DNA of 64,000 nucleotides from Candidatus Tepidiaquacellales bacterium UBA2330 (lineage in GTDB: Bacteria > Bacteroidota > Ignavibacteria > Tepidaquicellales > Tepidaquicellaceae). Below, piece by piece: positions 45,064-53,105 of the stretch. The stretch lies in NCBI GenBank assembly GCA_002344965.1, contig DDUU01000029.1, forward strand, positions 1-64,000. The letters are read 5' to 3'. Position 1 is the first letter of the stretch, and the number at the start of each line of letters is the position of its first letter. The notes beneath the pieces were generated by a model. That model worked only from the letters and a program-made list of their open reading frames with translations, ran no database searches and was not told the DNA's origin. The position numbers and the translations under genes were made by a program.

Positions 45064-46686
45064 TCATACTATCAATCTCTCGTTCATATCCAATAAAATT
45101 TTATTCAGATCTGTGCTGAAAAGATTATAAGCTCTCGCTGCGCCGCCTTTATTTACAAACGGCGGATCATTGAAACTCATCATATCTATTTTTAAAAATG
45201 TAGATACATAAGTTTTCATCATATTCAGCCACTCTGCCTGCTCTTCGGTAAATTTCTTCCCGGATGTTTCATTTTCTATAAGCCAGTTCTTAAATTTTCT
45301 GTCAACAATATCACTGAATGGCTCAAGCATTTCTATCTTACCTGTCACATACTGAGTAAGTGAAATTACATTTGCCGGATTATTCTGATCCGAAAGAGGC
45401 TTGACTCTGTCCGGTTCGATTCTTGCAAATGCGTTCCAGACTTCATCAGGAGAAATCTCATACGGCGGCTTTCGCAGTTCTTTTGAAAATATTTTTATCT
45501 CATCAAAAGAAATTTCACCGATTCCCGCCGACGCGCCTGATACTTTATTTATTAATGATATATCCTTTTTGTGAGATTCCACAAAACTTTTAAATCTGAA
45601 AATAATATCATTCGACCTGTCCTTGGCAAGCTCTTCCATCGAAGTTGTGTTAATCTTTCCAGTATTTTTCTTTTTCAGTTCGAGCAGTTCATATCTGAAT
45701 TTGGCATTGTCAAAGGGTTTGCACGCTTCAGATATCAGATCGTCTGTAGCTCTTTTTAATTCAACATCTGAAGGGGAATATGTTTTATTTCCGTTACCGA
45801 ACATATCGCGGGCTTTGCTTAATTGCTTCTCAGCTGAGATTGATTCTATAAGTTTATTAATGACATCTTTAAGAGAATTTAAAGGAGGATCAAATCCGGA
45901 CAAAATACTTTTTACTTCCGTCTTGTCTTTTTCATTCATGCTTTTTTCAATTCTCGAAAGATTGTCAATGAGTGAAGACAATGTGGATTCGTCACGGATA
46001 CCAATTGCAACTGACTGAACAAGCGACTCAAGCGAGAATGTCTTTACAATTTCCTGAACTGTCTCTGTTCTTAACTTAACAGTTGAGATTTTTTCTGCAA
46101 GATAATAACACAAAAAAGGCAGCGGTATTGCAATAACAACATCCATTATATAAGTCATCTTTAGAAAAAGAGGTGAAAGTATTATAAGAAATGACCACAC
46201 ATAAATTATAACCGGTCTTTTAAAATTATTTTTAAAATAAGCTATGGAAAGTAAAATAGCCGTAGCCACATGCCAGTTAGGAATAGTGTTATAAGGTTTG
46301 ACGTTTGTGTATAAAGTATTTACCGCTTCAAAAAAGAATCCCGGATTCTCCACTTTAGGTCTTATAATATTCATTGTTGGAAAAAATCCGTGTAGAAAAT
46401 TTACAAGACTCCATAAAAAAATTGAAGCAAGCAGAAATATTGTCAGATCGCTGCTCTCTTTACTTCTGATTATAAATAAGATTACCATAACCAGGAGAAT
46501 GTATATGGACATATAAAAAATTATAAATCCTGGTATAAGCTTAAACTTATTATCATAATCCAATCCGGGTTTTAAAAAATTTTCATTGTAAGTATTAAGA
46601 GGGGTCAGCAGATAATACTGTATTCCGGCAACTGCCATTAATACAATATTAAAAAAATTCAATACGCCTGAATTGGGTTTTTTCAT
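45064..46686 (-). CDS. PAP2-like membrane protein with long helical C-terminal domain
   Basis: The 540-residue protein has about six N-terminal membrane helices (up to residue 200). NWHVATA and, further on, KMTYIMDVV occupy the places of the PAP2/inositolphosphotransferase motifs with PSxHVA and HYxxDV; the first histidine is kept but the second is replaced by threonine, so phosphatase activity is doubtful. The remaining 340 residues are soluble, highly charged and helical, with no recognised domain. A PAP2-superfamily origin is inferred from these motifs only. It is transcribed toward, and convergent with, the preceding membrane protein gene. Confidence 0.65.
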   Translation of the reverse strand: MKKPNSGVLNFFNIVLMAVAGIQYYLLTPLNTYNENFLKPGLDYDNKFKLIPGFIIFYMSIYILLVMVILFIIRSKESSDLTIFLLASIFLWSLVNFLHGFFPTMNIIRPKVENPGFFFEAVNTLYTNVKPYNTIPNWHVATAILLSIAYFKNNFKRPVIIYVWSFLIILSPLFLKMTYIMDVVIAIPLPFLCYYLAEKISTVKLRTETVQEIVKTFSLESLVQSVAIGIRDESTLSSLIDNLSRIEKSMNEKDKTEVKSILSGFDPPLNSLKDVINKLIESISAEKQLSKARDMFGNGNKTYSPSDVELKRATDDLISEACKPFDNAKFRYELLELKKKNTGKINTTSMEELAKDRSNDIIFRFKSFVESHKKDISLINKVSGASAGIGEISFDEIKIFSKELRKPPYEISPDEVWNAFARIEPDRVKPLSDQNNPANVISLTQYVTGKIEMLEPFSDIVDRKFKNWLIENETSGKKFTEEQAEWLNMMKTYVSTFLKIDMMSFNDPPFVNKGGAARAYNLFSTDLNKILLDMNERLIV

Positions 46687-46768
46687 CTATACTTTTAAAC
46701 TCGTTAAATTTTATTTTAAATTAATTAATATGGTTATGCATTTCAAGTTTGAACATTAAAACTAATTC

Positions 46769-48418
46769 TTAAGACAGCATCGGCATATTTATTTTAAACT
46801 TATTTTTTTCATCAACAGCAAGTTCATACCCCGCATCTGCATGCCGGACTATTCCCATCCCGGGGTCATATGTAAGACATCTTTCAAGTCTGACTTCAGC
46901 ATCTTTGCTTCCGTCTGCTACTATCACCATTCCTGAATGTATTGAATTCCCGATTCCGACTCCGCCGCCGTGATGCAGCGAAACCCAGCTTGCGCCTCCG
47001 ATGCAGTGCAGACCGAAATTCAGGACCGGCCAGTCAGCGATTGCGTCTGAGCCATCCATCATTTTTTCCGTTTCACGGTTTGGCGATGCAACGCTTCCGC
47101 AGTCAAGATGATCTCTTCCGATTACAATCGGAGCTGAAACAATACCGTCTCTTACCAGGTCGTTAAATATCTTTCCCGCTTTAGCTCTTTCACCATAACC
47201 AAGCCAGCAGATCCTTGCAGGGAGTCCCTGAAAATGAACTTTCTCTCTTGCTGCTTTCAGCCATTTATGGAGAAGTTTGTTTTCAGGAAATGCTTTCATT
47301 ATTGCTTCATCTGTTTTGAAAATGTCCTCAGGATCTCCCGATAAAGCAACCCATCTGAACGGACCTTTGCCTTCACAAAACAAAGGTCTGATATATTCCG
47401 GTACAAAACCGGGAATTTCAAAAGCGGATTTAAAACAGTTGTTATAAGCTTCACCGCGCAGATTATTTCCGTAATCAAAAACAACGGAACCCTTCTTCAT
47501 AAATTCCCACATTGTTTTACAATGTATAACAACCGTCTTACGCGCCAGCTCCTGATACTTTGCCGGATCGGATTTTCTGAGTTCAAGAGCTTTCTCAAAA
47601 GTCATTCCCATGGGAATATATCCGTTAAGCATATCGTGTGCTGAAGTCTGATCAGTAACTATGTCAGGAATGATTCCTCTTTTCAGAATTTCAGGGAGTA
47701 CTTCACCGGCATTTCCCACGAGACCAACCGATTTATCGGTTTTTGTCTGCTTAGCTTCCAGAACTATCTGTAATGCCTCATCAAGATCTTCTGTAATTAT
47801 ATCGCAATATCCGGTATCAATTCTTTTTTGAATTCTGTCTCTGTCAGAATCTACACCTAGAAATGCAGCTCCGTTAAGTGTTGCGGCTAAGGGCTGTGCT
47901 CCGCCCATACCGCCTAGTCCGCAGGTTAAAACAAATCTGCCGGAAAGACTTCCACCGAAATGTTTATCAGCGCATGAAGCAAATGTTTCATAAGTCCCCT
48001 GTAAAATTCCCTGTGTACCAATATAAATCCAGGAGCCGGCTGTCATCTGTCCGTACATCGTAAGTCCCAGAGATTCAAGTCTTCTGAATTCATCCCAGTT
48101 TGCCCATGCAGGAACGATCTGCGAATTTGAGATCATTACTCTCGGCGCATCTTTATGCGTTTTAAAAACTGCAACCGGTTTTCCTGACTGGACAAGTAAT
48201 GTTTCATCATCGTTCAGTTCTTTTAATGACTCAACAATTTTATCATAGCATTCCCAGTTTCGGGCAGCTTTTCCGCTGCCTCCGTAGACAATAAGATCTT
48301 CCGGTCTTTCTGCAACTTCAGCATCTAAATTATTCATAAGCATTCTCATGGCAGCTTCTGCTATCCAGTTTTTACAGATTAAAGAAGTGCCGGTTGGAGC
48401 TTTTATGTTTCTTTTCAT
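46769..48418 (-). CDS. hutU: Urocanate hydratase
   Basis: The 549-residue protein is urocanase, which adds water to urocanate with NAD+ as cofactor in histidine breakdown. Family signatures are continuous from the N-terminus (VYGGSGKAARNWECYD, YIGTQGILQGTYETF) through the NAD-binding CGLGGMGGAQPLAATLNG to the active-site cysteine region YGERAKAGKIFN and the DHLDCGSVASPNRET block. Length is normal (about 550). The hutH, hutI and hutG genes are not in the window, so the pathway must be completed elsewhere. It stands as a single gene between unrelated neighbours. Confidence 0.97.
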   Translation of the reverse strand: MKRNIKAPTGTSLICKNWIAEAAMRMLMNNLDAEVAERPEDLIVYGGSGKAARNWECYDKIVESLKELNDDETLLVQSGKPVAVFKTHKDAPRVMISNSQIVPAWANWDEFRRLESLGLTMYGQMTAGSWIYIGTQGILQGTYETFASCADKHFGGSLSGRFVLTCGLGGMGGAQPLAATLNGAAFLGVDSDRDRIQKRIDTGYCDIITEDLDEALQIVLEAKQTKTDKSVGLVGNAGEVLPEILKRGIIPDIVTDQTSAHDMLNGYIPMGMTFEKALELRKSDPAKYQELARKTVVIHCKTMWEFMKKGSVVFDYGNNLRGEAYNNCFKSAFEIPGFVPEYIRPLFCEGKGPFRWVALSGDPEDIFKTDEAIMKAFPENKLLHKWLKAAREKVHFQGLPARICWLGYGERAKAGKIFNDLVRDGIVSAPIVIGRDHLDCGSVASPNRETEKMMDGSDAIADWPVLNFGLHCIGGASWVSLHHGGGVGIGNSIHSGMVIVADGSKDAEVRLERCLTYDPGMGIVRHADAGYELAVDEKNKFKINMPMLS

Positions 48419-48482
48419 TAATATTCCGGAATTGTTTTTGTTATTTTTTAAAATAAAATTTTTATAAGAAATGAAAAAACAT

Positions 48483-50000
48483 TTATGAATTCTTCTTTTT
48501 CAGAATTTCAATAAAATCTTTTCCTGTCAGCTTGCTGTCAATCCATGAGATAAGATCAAAATATTCAAAAGCGTTTATCTCAAGTATATTTTCGGATATT
48601 TTACCGAGTTCTTTTTTCCATTCAACATACACATATTTCTTATCCTGAATTTTATCATTAATTAATTTCCTTATCTGGGTAAGTGTGATTGATTCAAACT
48701 TATTAAATTTATTTTTGCTGGAAAGATATCTTTTGGTCGATTTCATTATATAATCAATAAGTTCATAATTACCAAGCTCAAAATGTATAAGTAAATTCAT
48801 AATTCTTGCAAAGCATTGTATATCCTCTCTTATATTAAGATCTTTGTCATTAATTATATCATTTATTCGTTTTAAAGCTTCTTCATATTTTTTTAAACCG
48901 AAATAAATATATGCTATATTATAATCAAATAATATTTTAGCTTCCTTATTTATTTTATGCTTCAGCTTTTTCAGTCCCTCATCAATTTCAGAAACAAGAT
49001 TTTCTCCTTTTTTGAAATCTCCTGATTTCATATAAAGGTTTATTTCGGTATCATATGATGTTACAAAAATTCTAGCCTGTAAAGTGGAAGAACTTGTTTT
49101 AATTTCTCTAATTTTATTAATGGTTTTCAATGCCTCAGTGAATTTCTTTAGCTCAATCTGCACAAGCAGCAGATTATAAAGAGATGAGATATAATTATCC
49201 TCTTTCAGAAGAATTGGATTTTGCTCAAGCAGTGCAACTATTTTTTCACAAAAGACAAGTAAATTTTTGAAATCCTTATTGGTTAAATAATAAAGACCTT
49301 TTAGATTATAATAAAAAGTTTTTGATAAAAATGAAGTTGCATATTTATCTGACTTAAGAAGTTCATTATCAAAAATTTCGTTGAATTTTTTTAATTCGCT
49401 CTTATCTCTGATATCACCCTGTTTTTTCCGGAACATGAAAGCTTTTGTGGCAAGATTCCAGTATTCATTCAGATTGTTCAGCTTTTCTGTCGCCAGGTTA
49501 TGCTCCTGATAATATGAAATAAGCTCACTTTCGTTTGTATCTGAATAGGAATTTGTTCTTGCAAGTGTTTTTTCCCAGTCTATCACAGCAAGTATCTGCG
49601 CATGTTTCTCATAAGTGTAGGCAATTTTTTTCGCCTTCTCCAGAAGTTTCCTGCATTGCTTGTATAGTGATTTGTCATAAAGTATCTGAACATCTCTGAG
49701 TATATCCATTAATTCATTTACTTTATTTTTATCGGAGTGATATAGCCTGAGACTCTTTAAAATATTATTGTACAAATAATTCTTTGCAACGTGAATCTGA
49801 CTGATAAATTTTTCCTTTGCAAAAATTTTTTTTATCTCATTTTCATCATAAAATTCCTGTCTGTCAATTGCGTCAAAGAGTTTAAAATAATTATTGCTTT
49901 CCGCATCCTTTACGTGCATGGTTGCGAATATTTTAAAATACCGCTTTTCGGATTGTTCGAGAGATTTTATTAACTGGAATAGATCGTCAGTAACTTTCAA
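48483..50000 (-). CDS. Large all-helical protein of unknown function
   Basis: The 505-residue protein has no signal peptide, is rich in lysine, glutamate and leucine, and looks like an alpha-solenoid, with repeat-like pairs of helices (IAYIYFGLKKYEEALKRIND near 370-390) similar to tetratricopeptide repeats. It begins MKVTDDLFQLIKSLEQSEKRYFKIFA, a pattern I associate with a family shared by Bacteroidota and Ignavibacteria but without known function. It lies 64 bases upstream of hutU on the same strand. A scaffold role would be a guess. Confidence 0.75.
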   Translation of the reverse strand: MKVTDDLFQLIKSLEQSEKRYFKIFATMHVKDAESNNYFKLFDAIDRQEFYDENEIKKIFAKEKFISQIHVAKNYLYNNILKSLRLYHSDKNKVNELMDILRDVQILYDKSLYKQCRKLLEKAKKIAYTYEKHAQILAVIDWEKTLARTNSYSDTNESELISYYQEHNLATEKLNNLNEYWNLATKAFMFRKKQGDIRDKSELKKFNEIFDNELLKSDKYATSFLSKTFYYNLKGLYYLTNKDFKNLLVFCEKIVALLEQNPILLKEDNYISSLYNLLLVQIELKKFTEALKTINKIREIKTSSSTLQARIFVTSYDTEINLYMKSGDFKKGENLVSEIDEGLKKLKHKINKEAKILFDYNIAYIYFGLKKYEEALKRINDIINDKDLNIREDIQCFARIMNLLIHFELGNYELIDYIMKSTKRYLSSKNKFNKFESITLTQIRKLINDKIQDKKYVYVEWKKELGKISENILEINAFEYFDLISWIDSKLTGKDFIEILKKKNS

Positions 50001-50164
50001 ATTCGCAAATCGTTTATCTGGATTATTTAATGTTTGTCTAAGTCACGAAAATAAGAAAAATTTACCGGCTTTTTAATCTAAATTTGAATCCTACATTTAT
50101 TCATATTTTTGTTTGTTAATCAAATTCATAAATTATATTTTTGATAAGTAAAAAATTATTAATC

Positions 50165-51142
50165 ATGATTAAATCACAAAAACTTTTGAGAATTCTGATT
50201 CTGACAACGCTGAATATTATCTTTATTTCAGGTTACATGTTTTCCCAGACTATAAATCCTCCCGGAAAACTTGAAGCCGAACCGGAAGAATTTCAATATA
50301 TTAAAGTTAAATGGGATGATAATTCAAATAATGAAGATGGTTTCTATATAGAAAGATCACTGACTCCCGATACTACAGTTGCATGGGAAACTATTGGACA
50401 GACTTTTGCAAACAGTGAGCAATTCCTGGATTACTGGGTAACAAATCAGGTAACTTACTATTACAGAGCTTATGCTTTTGCAGGGAATGTAAGATCTCCG
50501 TATTCTAATATTGCTTATACAGTCGCTCAGATTGACACAGGTATTATTCCGAGAGCACCTTCAGATCTGATGGTTGATGAAATTACTGAAACTTCTGTTT
50601 CCATTTCATGGCAGGATAATTCTTATAATGAGGCAGGATTCATTATTGCCAGAAGACAATTAGGCGAAATTGTATTCAGATATATAGATACAGTTGCAGC
50701 TGATGTTCTGACTTATCAGGAAGTAGGTTTAACACCGGATAATACATATTATTACAAAGTGTGTTCATATAATGTATTTGGAGTTTCTGATTTTTCAAAT
50801 ACGGTTTCTGCCAGGACCAGAAAGAATACCAGCGTAATAAATAATATGTCCGGAATTCCCGATGGTTTTTTTGTCAGCGAAAACTATCCTAATCCGTTTA
50901 ATCCGGTAACAAAAATTAAATTCGGACTTACTGAAAGATCATTCGTATCTCTGGAAATCTATAATATTATGGGAAAAAAACTGGAAACGCTTATTGAGAA
51001 AAATCTTTCCGCAGGCACTTATGAATTAGTCTGGAATGCTGCAAGTTTTGCAAGCGGCGTATACTTTTACCGAATAAATGTAATTTCTGACAATAGAAAA
51101 ACCGCTTTCAGCAGGTTTAACAAAATGATATTAAATAAATAA
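50165..51142 (+). CDS. Fibronectin type III protein with T9SS sorting domain
   Basis: From the ATG at 50165 (MIKSQKLL) the product has 325 residues: a signal peptide (about 1-28), two fibronectin type III domains (about 32-125 and 135-225, with PPGKLEAEPEEFQYIKVKWDD and APSDLMVDEITETSVSISWQD) and a C-terminal T9SS type A sorting domain (NYPNPFNPVTKIKFGL). It is a secreted surface protein, perhaps adhesive. A TTG at 50141 would add eight residues and is less likely. The next gene, also a T9SS cargo, starts 20 bases later. Confidence 0.88.
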   Translation: MIKSQKLLRILILTTLNIIFISGYMFSQTINPPGKLEAEPEEFQYIKVKWDDNSNNEDGFYIERSLTPDTTVAWETIGQTFANSEQFLDYWVTNQVTYYYRAYAFAGNVRSPYSNIAYTVAQIDTGIIPRAPSDLMVDEITETSVSISWQDNSYNEAGFIIARRQLGEIVFRYIDTVAADVLTYQEVGLTPDNTYYYKVCSYNVFGVSDFSNTVSARTRKNTSVINNMSGIPDGFFVSENYPNPFNPVTKIKFGLTERSFVSLEIYNIMGKKLETLIEKNLSAGTYELVWNAASFASGVYFYRINVISDNRKTAFSRFNKMILNK

Positions 51143-51162
51143 TTAAAACATAAACTTACAAA

Positions 51163-51810
51163 ATGTCTAATCTTAAAACTCTCTTTGCTCTACTGTTTGT
51201 AGTAATGGTATTTTTATTTGCCCAAACTGTTAAAGCAACCACTATTAACATTACTTCATCAAATTTTGTTTTCACACCTGCAAATGTTAACGCAGTAGTC
51301 GGCGATACAATTAAATGGACAAATTTAAACGGCAGCCACACAACTACTTGTAACGGCTCGCAGGGGACTGCCCGTCCTAACGGAGCCGCACCGTGGAATG
51401 CCCCACTGGACAACAATAATATTACTTTTTCTTATGTTATAACTGTTCCGGGAAATTATCAATACGTCTGTTTACCTCATTCACCTGATATGGCGGGTGT
51501 AATTATTGCAACTGTATCCTCCATTTCTCAGTTGAACGAAATTTCAGCGGGTTATGAACTTTCTCAGAATTATCCTAATCCGTTTAATCCGGAGACAGCT
51601 ATTAATTTTACGATTCCTTATTCTTCAAATGTAAATCTTGATATTTATAATATTGCCGGACAGAATGTCGCTTCACTTGTAAATCAAAAATTAACACCGG
51701 GAGCATACAAAGTAAGATGGAATGCATCGGATATTACCAGCGGAGTTTATTTTTATACTTTAAGAACGGAAAATTTTACTGAAACAAAAAAAATGTTTCT
51801 TATTAAATAA
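51163..51810 (+). CDS. Cupredoxin (plastocyanin-like) protein with T9SS sorting domain
   Basis: The 215-residue protein has a signal peptide (about 1-25), a cupredoxin domain (about 26-115) and a C-terminal T9SS type A sorting domain (NYPNPFNPETAINFTIP to the end). The type 1 copper ligands are all present: His59 in NGSHTTTC, Cys103, His106 and Met110 in YVCLPHSPDM. It could carry single electrons on the cell surface. The next gene, 43 bases later, encodes a Tat-exported Rieske protein, making a redox pair likely. The combination of a blue-copper domain and T9SS tail in one protein is unusual in my view. Confidence 0.9.
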   Translation: MSNLKTLFALLFVVMVFLFAQTVKATTINITSSNFVFTPANVNAVVGDTIKWTNLNGSHTTTCNGSQGTARPNGAAPWNAPLDNNNITFSYVITVPGNYQYVCLPHSPDMAGVIIATVSSISQLNEISAGYELSQNYPNPFNPETAINFTIPYSSNVNLDIYNIAGQNVASLVNQKLTPGAYKVRWNASDITSGVYFYTLRTENFTETKKMFLIK

Positions 51811-51853
51811 TTTTATCCGGATTTTTTTAATTAAATTTTATAAAGAAAACAAA

Positions 51854-52285
51854 ATGAGTAAAGAAAATTTAAACAGAAGGGATTTTTTAAAATCATCTGT
51901 AAAGTCGGTTGCTGTCGGAGGTTTAATACTAAGTACACTCGATATAAAAAAACTGATAGCTTCATCCTCAGAAGTAAATTCAGAACAGGCTAAGGTAATA
52001 AATCTTTCTGATTATCCTGCGCTGGGCAGTACCGGCGGTCACGAAATGATTAATTCTAATACTATCGTAATAAGAACTGGCAGTAATAAATTTACCGCTC
52101 TTAACACAGTCTGTACTCATAAAAAATGTGATGTTGAGTTTTCAGGTGATGGTTTCGAATGTCCCTGTCACGGTTCTACTTTCTCTAAAACCGGAAAAGT
52201 TACAAACGGTCCTGCAAAGAAAAATCTAAAAAGCTACAAAACAACTTTTAATGAAGCGGAAAATACTTTGACCATTAATATGTAA
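51854..52285 (+). CDS. Rieske [2Fe-2S] protein with Tat signal
   Basis: The 143-residue protein starts with a twin-arginine signal (NRRDFLKSS, then a hydrophobic stretch) and a short Rieske domain. The cluster ligands are Cys87 and His89 in CTHKKC and Cys103 and His106 in CPCHGSTF; Cys92 and Cys105 would form the usual disulphide. It would carry electrons in the periplasm. It is shorter than bc1-complex Rieske proteins and no cytochrome b subunit is nearby, so a bc complex role is unlikely; a link with the cupredoxin gene upstream is inferred from spacing. Confidence 0.92.
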   Translation: MSKENLNRRDFLKSSVKSVAVGGLILSTLDIKKLIASSSEVNSEQAKVINLSDYPALGSTGGHEMINSNTIVIRTGSNKFTALNTVCTHKKCDVEFSGDGFECPCHGSTFSKTGKVTNGPAKKNLKSYKTTFNEAENTLTINM

Positions 52286-52321
52286 AAAAGCGTAAAATGC
52301 TTTGACCATTAATAAGTAAAA
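52254..52321 (+). repeat. 34-base imperfect tandem duplication at the 3' end of the Rieske gene
   Basis: The end of the gene, aagcggaaaatactttgacc... to the stop and following A run (52254-52287), is repeated directly after (52288-52321) with three base differences. The second copy is past the stop codon. It is a small local duplication. Confidence 0.85.
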
Positions 52322-52343
52322 AAATTGGTTAGTTAATATAGAT

Positions 52344-52378
52344 AAACCCGGATCTTTTTTGGATTCGGGTTTTTCATT
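52344..52378 (+). terminator. Probable terminator after Rieske gene
   Basis: Stem aaacccg (52344-52350) with cgggttt (52366-52372), extended by a G-T and an A-T pair, followed by a T-rich run. It closes the T9SS cargo/cupredoxin/Rieske run. Confidence 0.75.
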
Positions 52379-52488
52379 TTTGTGAAAAATTATTCGGTTG
52401 ATTGCAATATATTTCAAATTTTTGAATAATTTTTCTAAAATAATGTTAAGTTTTCAAAATTTTTCAACAATTTCTCCTGTTTTTCTTG

Positions 52489-52504
52489 TGGCACGACAAT
52501 TGTA
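52489..52504 (+). promoter_or_regulatory. Sigma-54-type promoter upstream of hsp20
   Basis: TGGCACGACAATTGTA fits TGGCAC-N5-TTGC with one mismatch (TTGT) and the exact GG/G spacing. It is 50 bases before the hsp20 start codon, leaving a leader of about 40 bases with a good ribosome-binding site. The first seven bases are identical to the sigma-54 promoter of the candidate small RNA at 24404. Confidence 0.75.
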
Positions 52505-52553
52505 ATATATAAAAGTGTTAATCACAAAATTAAAATAAAAAGGAGAAAATACC

Positions 52554-52991
52554 ATGAACATAGTTAAATTCAAAAAAGACTCGGATTTACTTAATGACAC
52601 ATTCAAATCAATTTTTACAAGCCCGTTATTCGGTCAGCTTGAAAACTTCAATCCAAACACAAATTTTTTGCCAAAAGTAAGAATCACAGAAGACAGGGAT
52701 AATTTCTTTATTAATATGGAAATTCCCGGAATGACAAAAGAAGATGTAAAGATCTCAGTTGAGAATAATATATTAAGTGTTAACGGTGTAAAAAAGCAGG
52801 AAAAGAAAACCGAAGATACTAATCTGATTACAAATGAGATTTATTACGGTGAATTCAGCAGAAGTTTTAATCTTTCAAAAGAAATAAAAATTGATTCAAT
52901 TGATGCAGAATATAAAGAAGGTATGCTTAACATTACACTTCCAAAAGTAGAAGAAGCAAAACCCGTTGTAAAAGAAATTAACATTAAGTAA
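52554..52991 (+). CDS. Small heat shock protein (Hsp20/alpha-crystallin family)
   Basis: The 145-residue protein is an Hsp20-type holdase that binds unfolding proteins as an oligomer in the cytoplasm. The alpha-crystallin domain (about 45-140) contains the conserved VRITEDRDNFFINMEIPGMTKEDVKISVENN block, the loop YGEFSRSFNLS, and GMLNITLPK. The N-terminal region is short. The ATG has a strong ribosome-binding site (AAAGGAG) 9 bases upstream. A sigma-54-type promoter, not a heat-shock sigma site, precedes it, and dnaK follows after a terminator. Confidence 0.95.
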   Translation: MNIVKFKKDSDLLNDTFKSIFTSPLFGQLENFNPNTNFLPKVRITEDRDNFFINMEIPGMTKEDVKISVENNILSVNGVKKQEKKTEDTNLITNEIYYGEFSRSFNLSKEIKIDSIDAEYKEGMLNITLPKVEEAKPVVKEINIK

Positions 52992-53013
52992 TATCCTGAA
53001 ATTTAATTCAAAC

Positions 53014-53045
53014 AAGGGTGAGTAAAACTCACCCTTTATTTTTTA
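53014..53045 (+). terminator. Rho-independent terminator after hsp20
   Basis: A perfect 10-base-pair stem, aagggtgagt (53014-53023) and actcaccctt (53027-53036), with a three-base loop and a T-rich tail. It separates hsp20 from dnaK, so the chaperone genes are independently transcribed. Confidence 0.9.
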
Positions 53046-53105
53046 ACATTATGTAAAAGTTACTGACTTTTGCATTATAAAATTTTAAGAAAGGGTAATA
53101 ATAAT

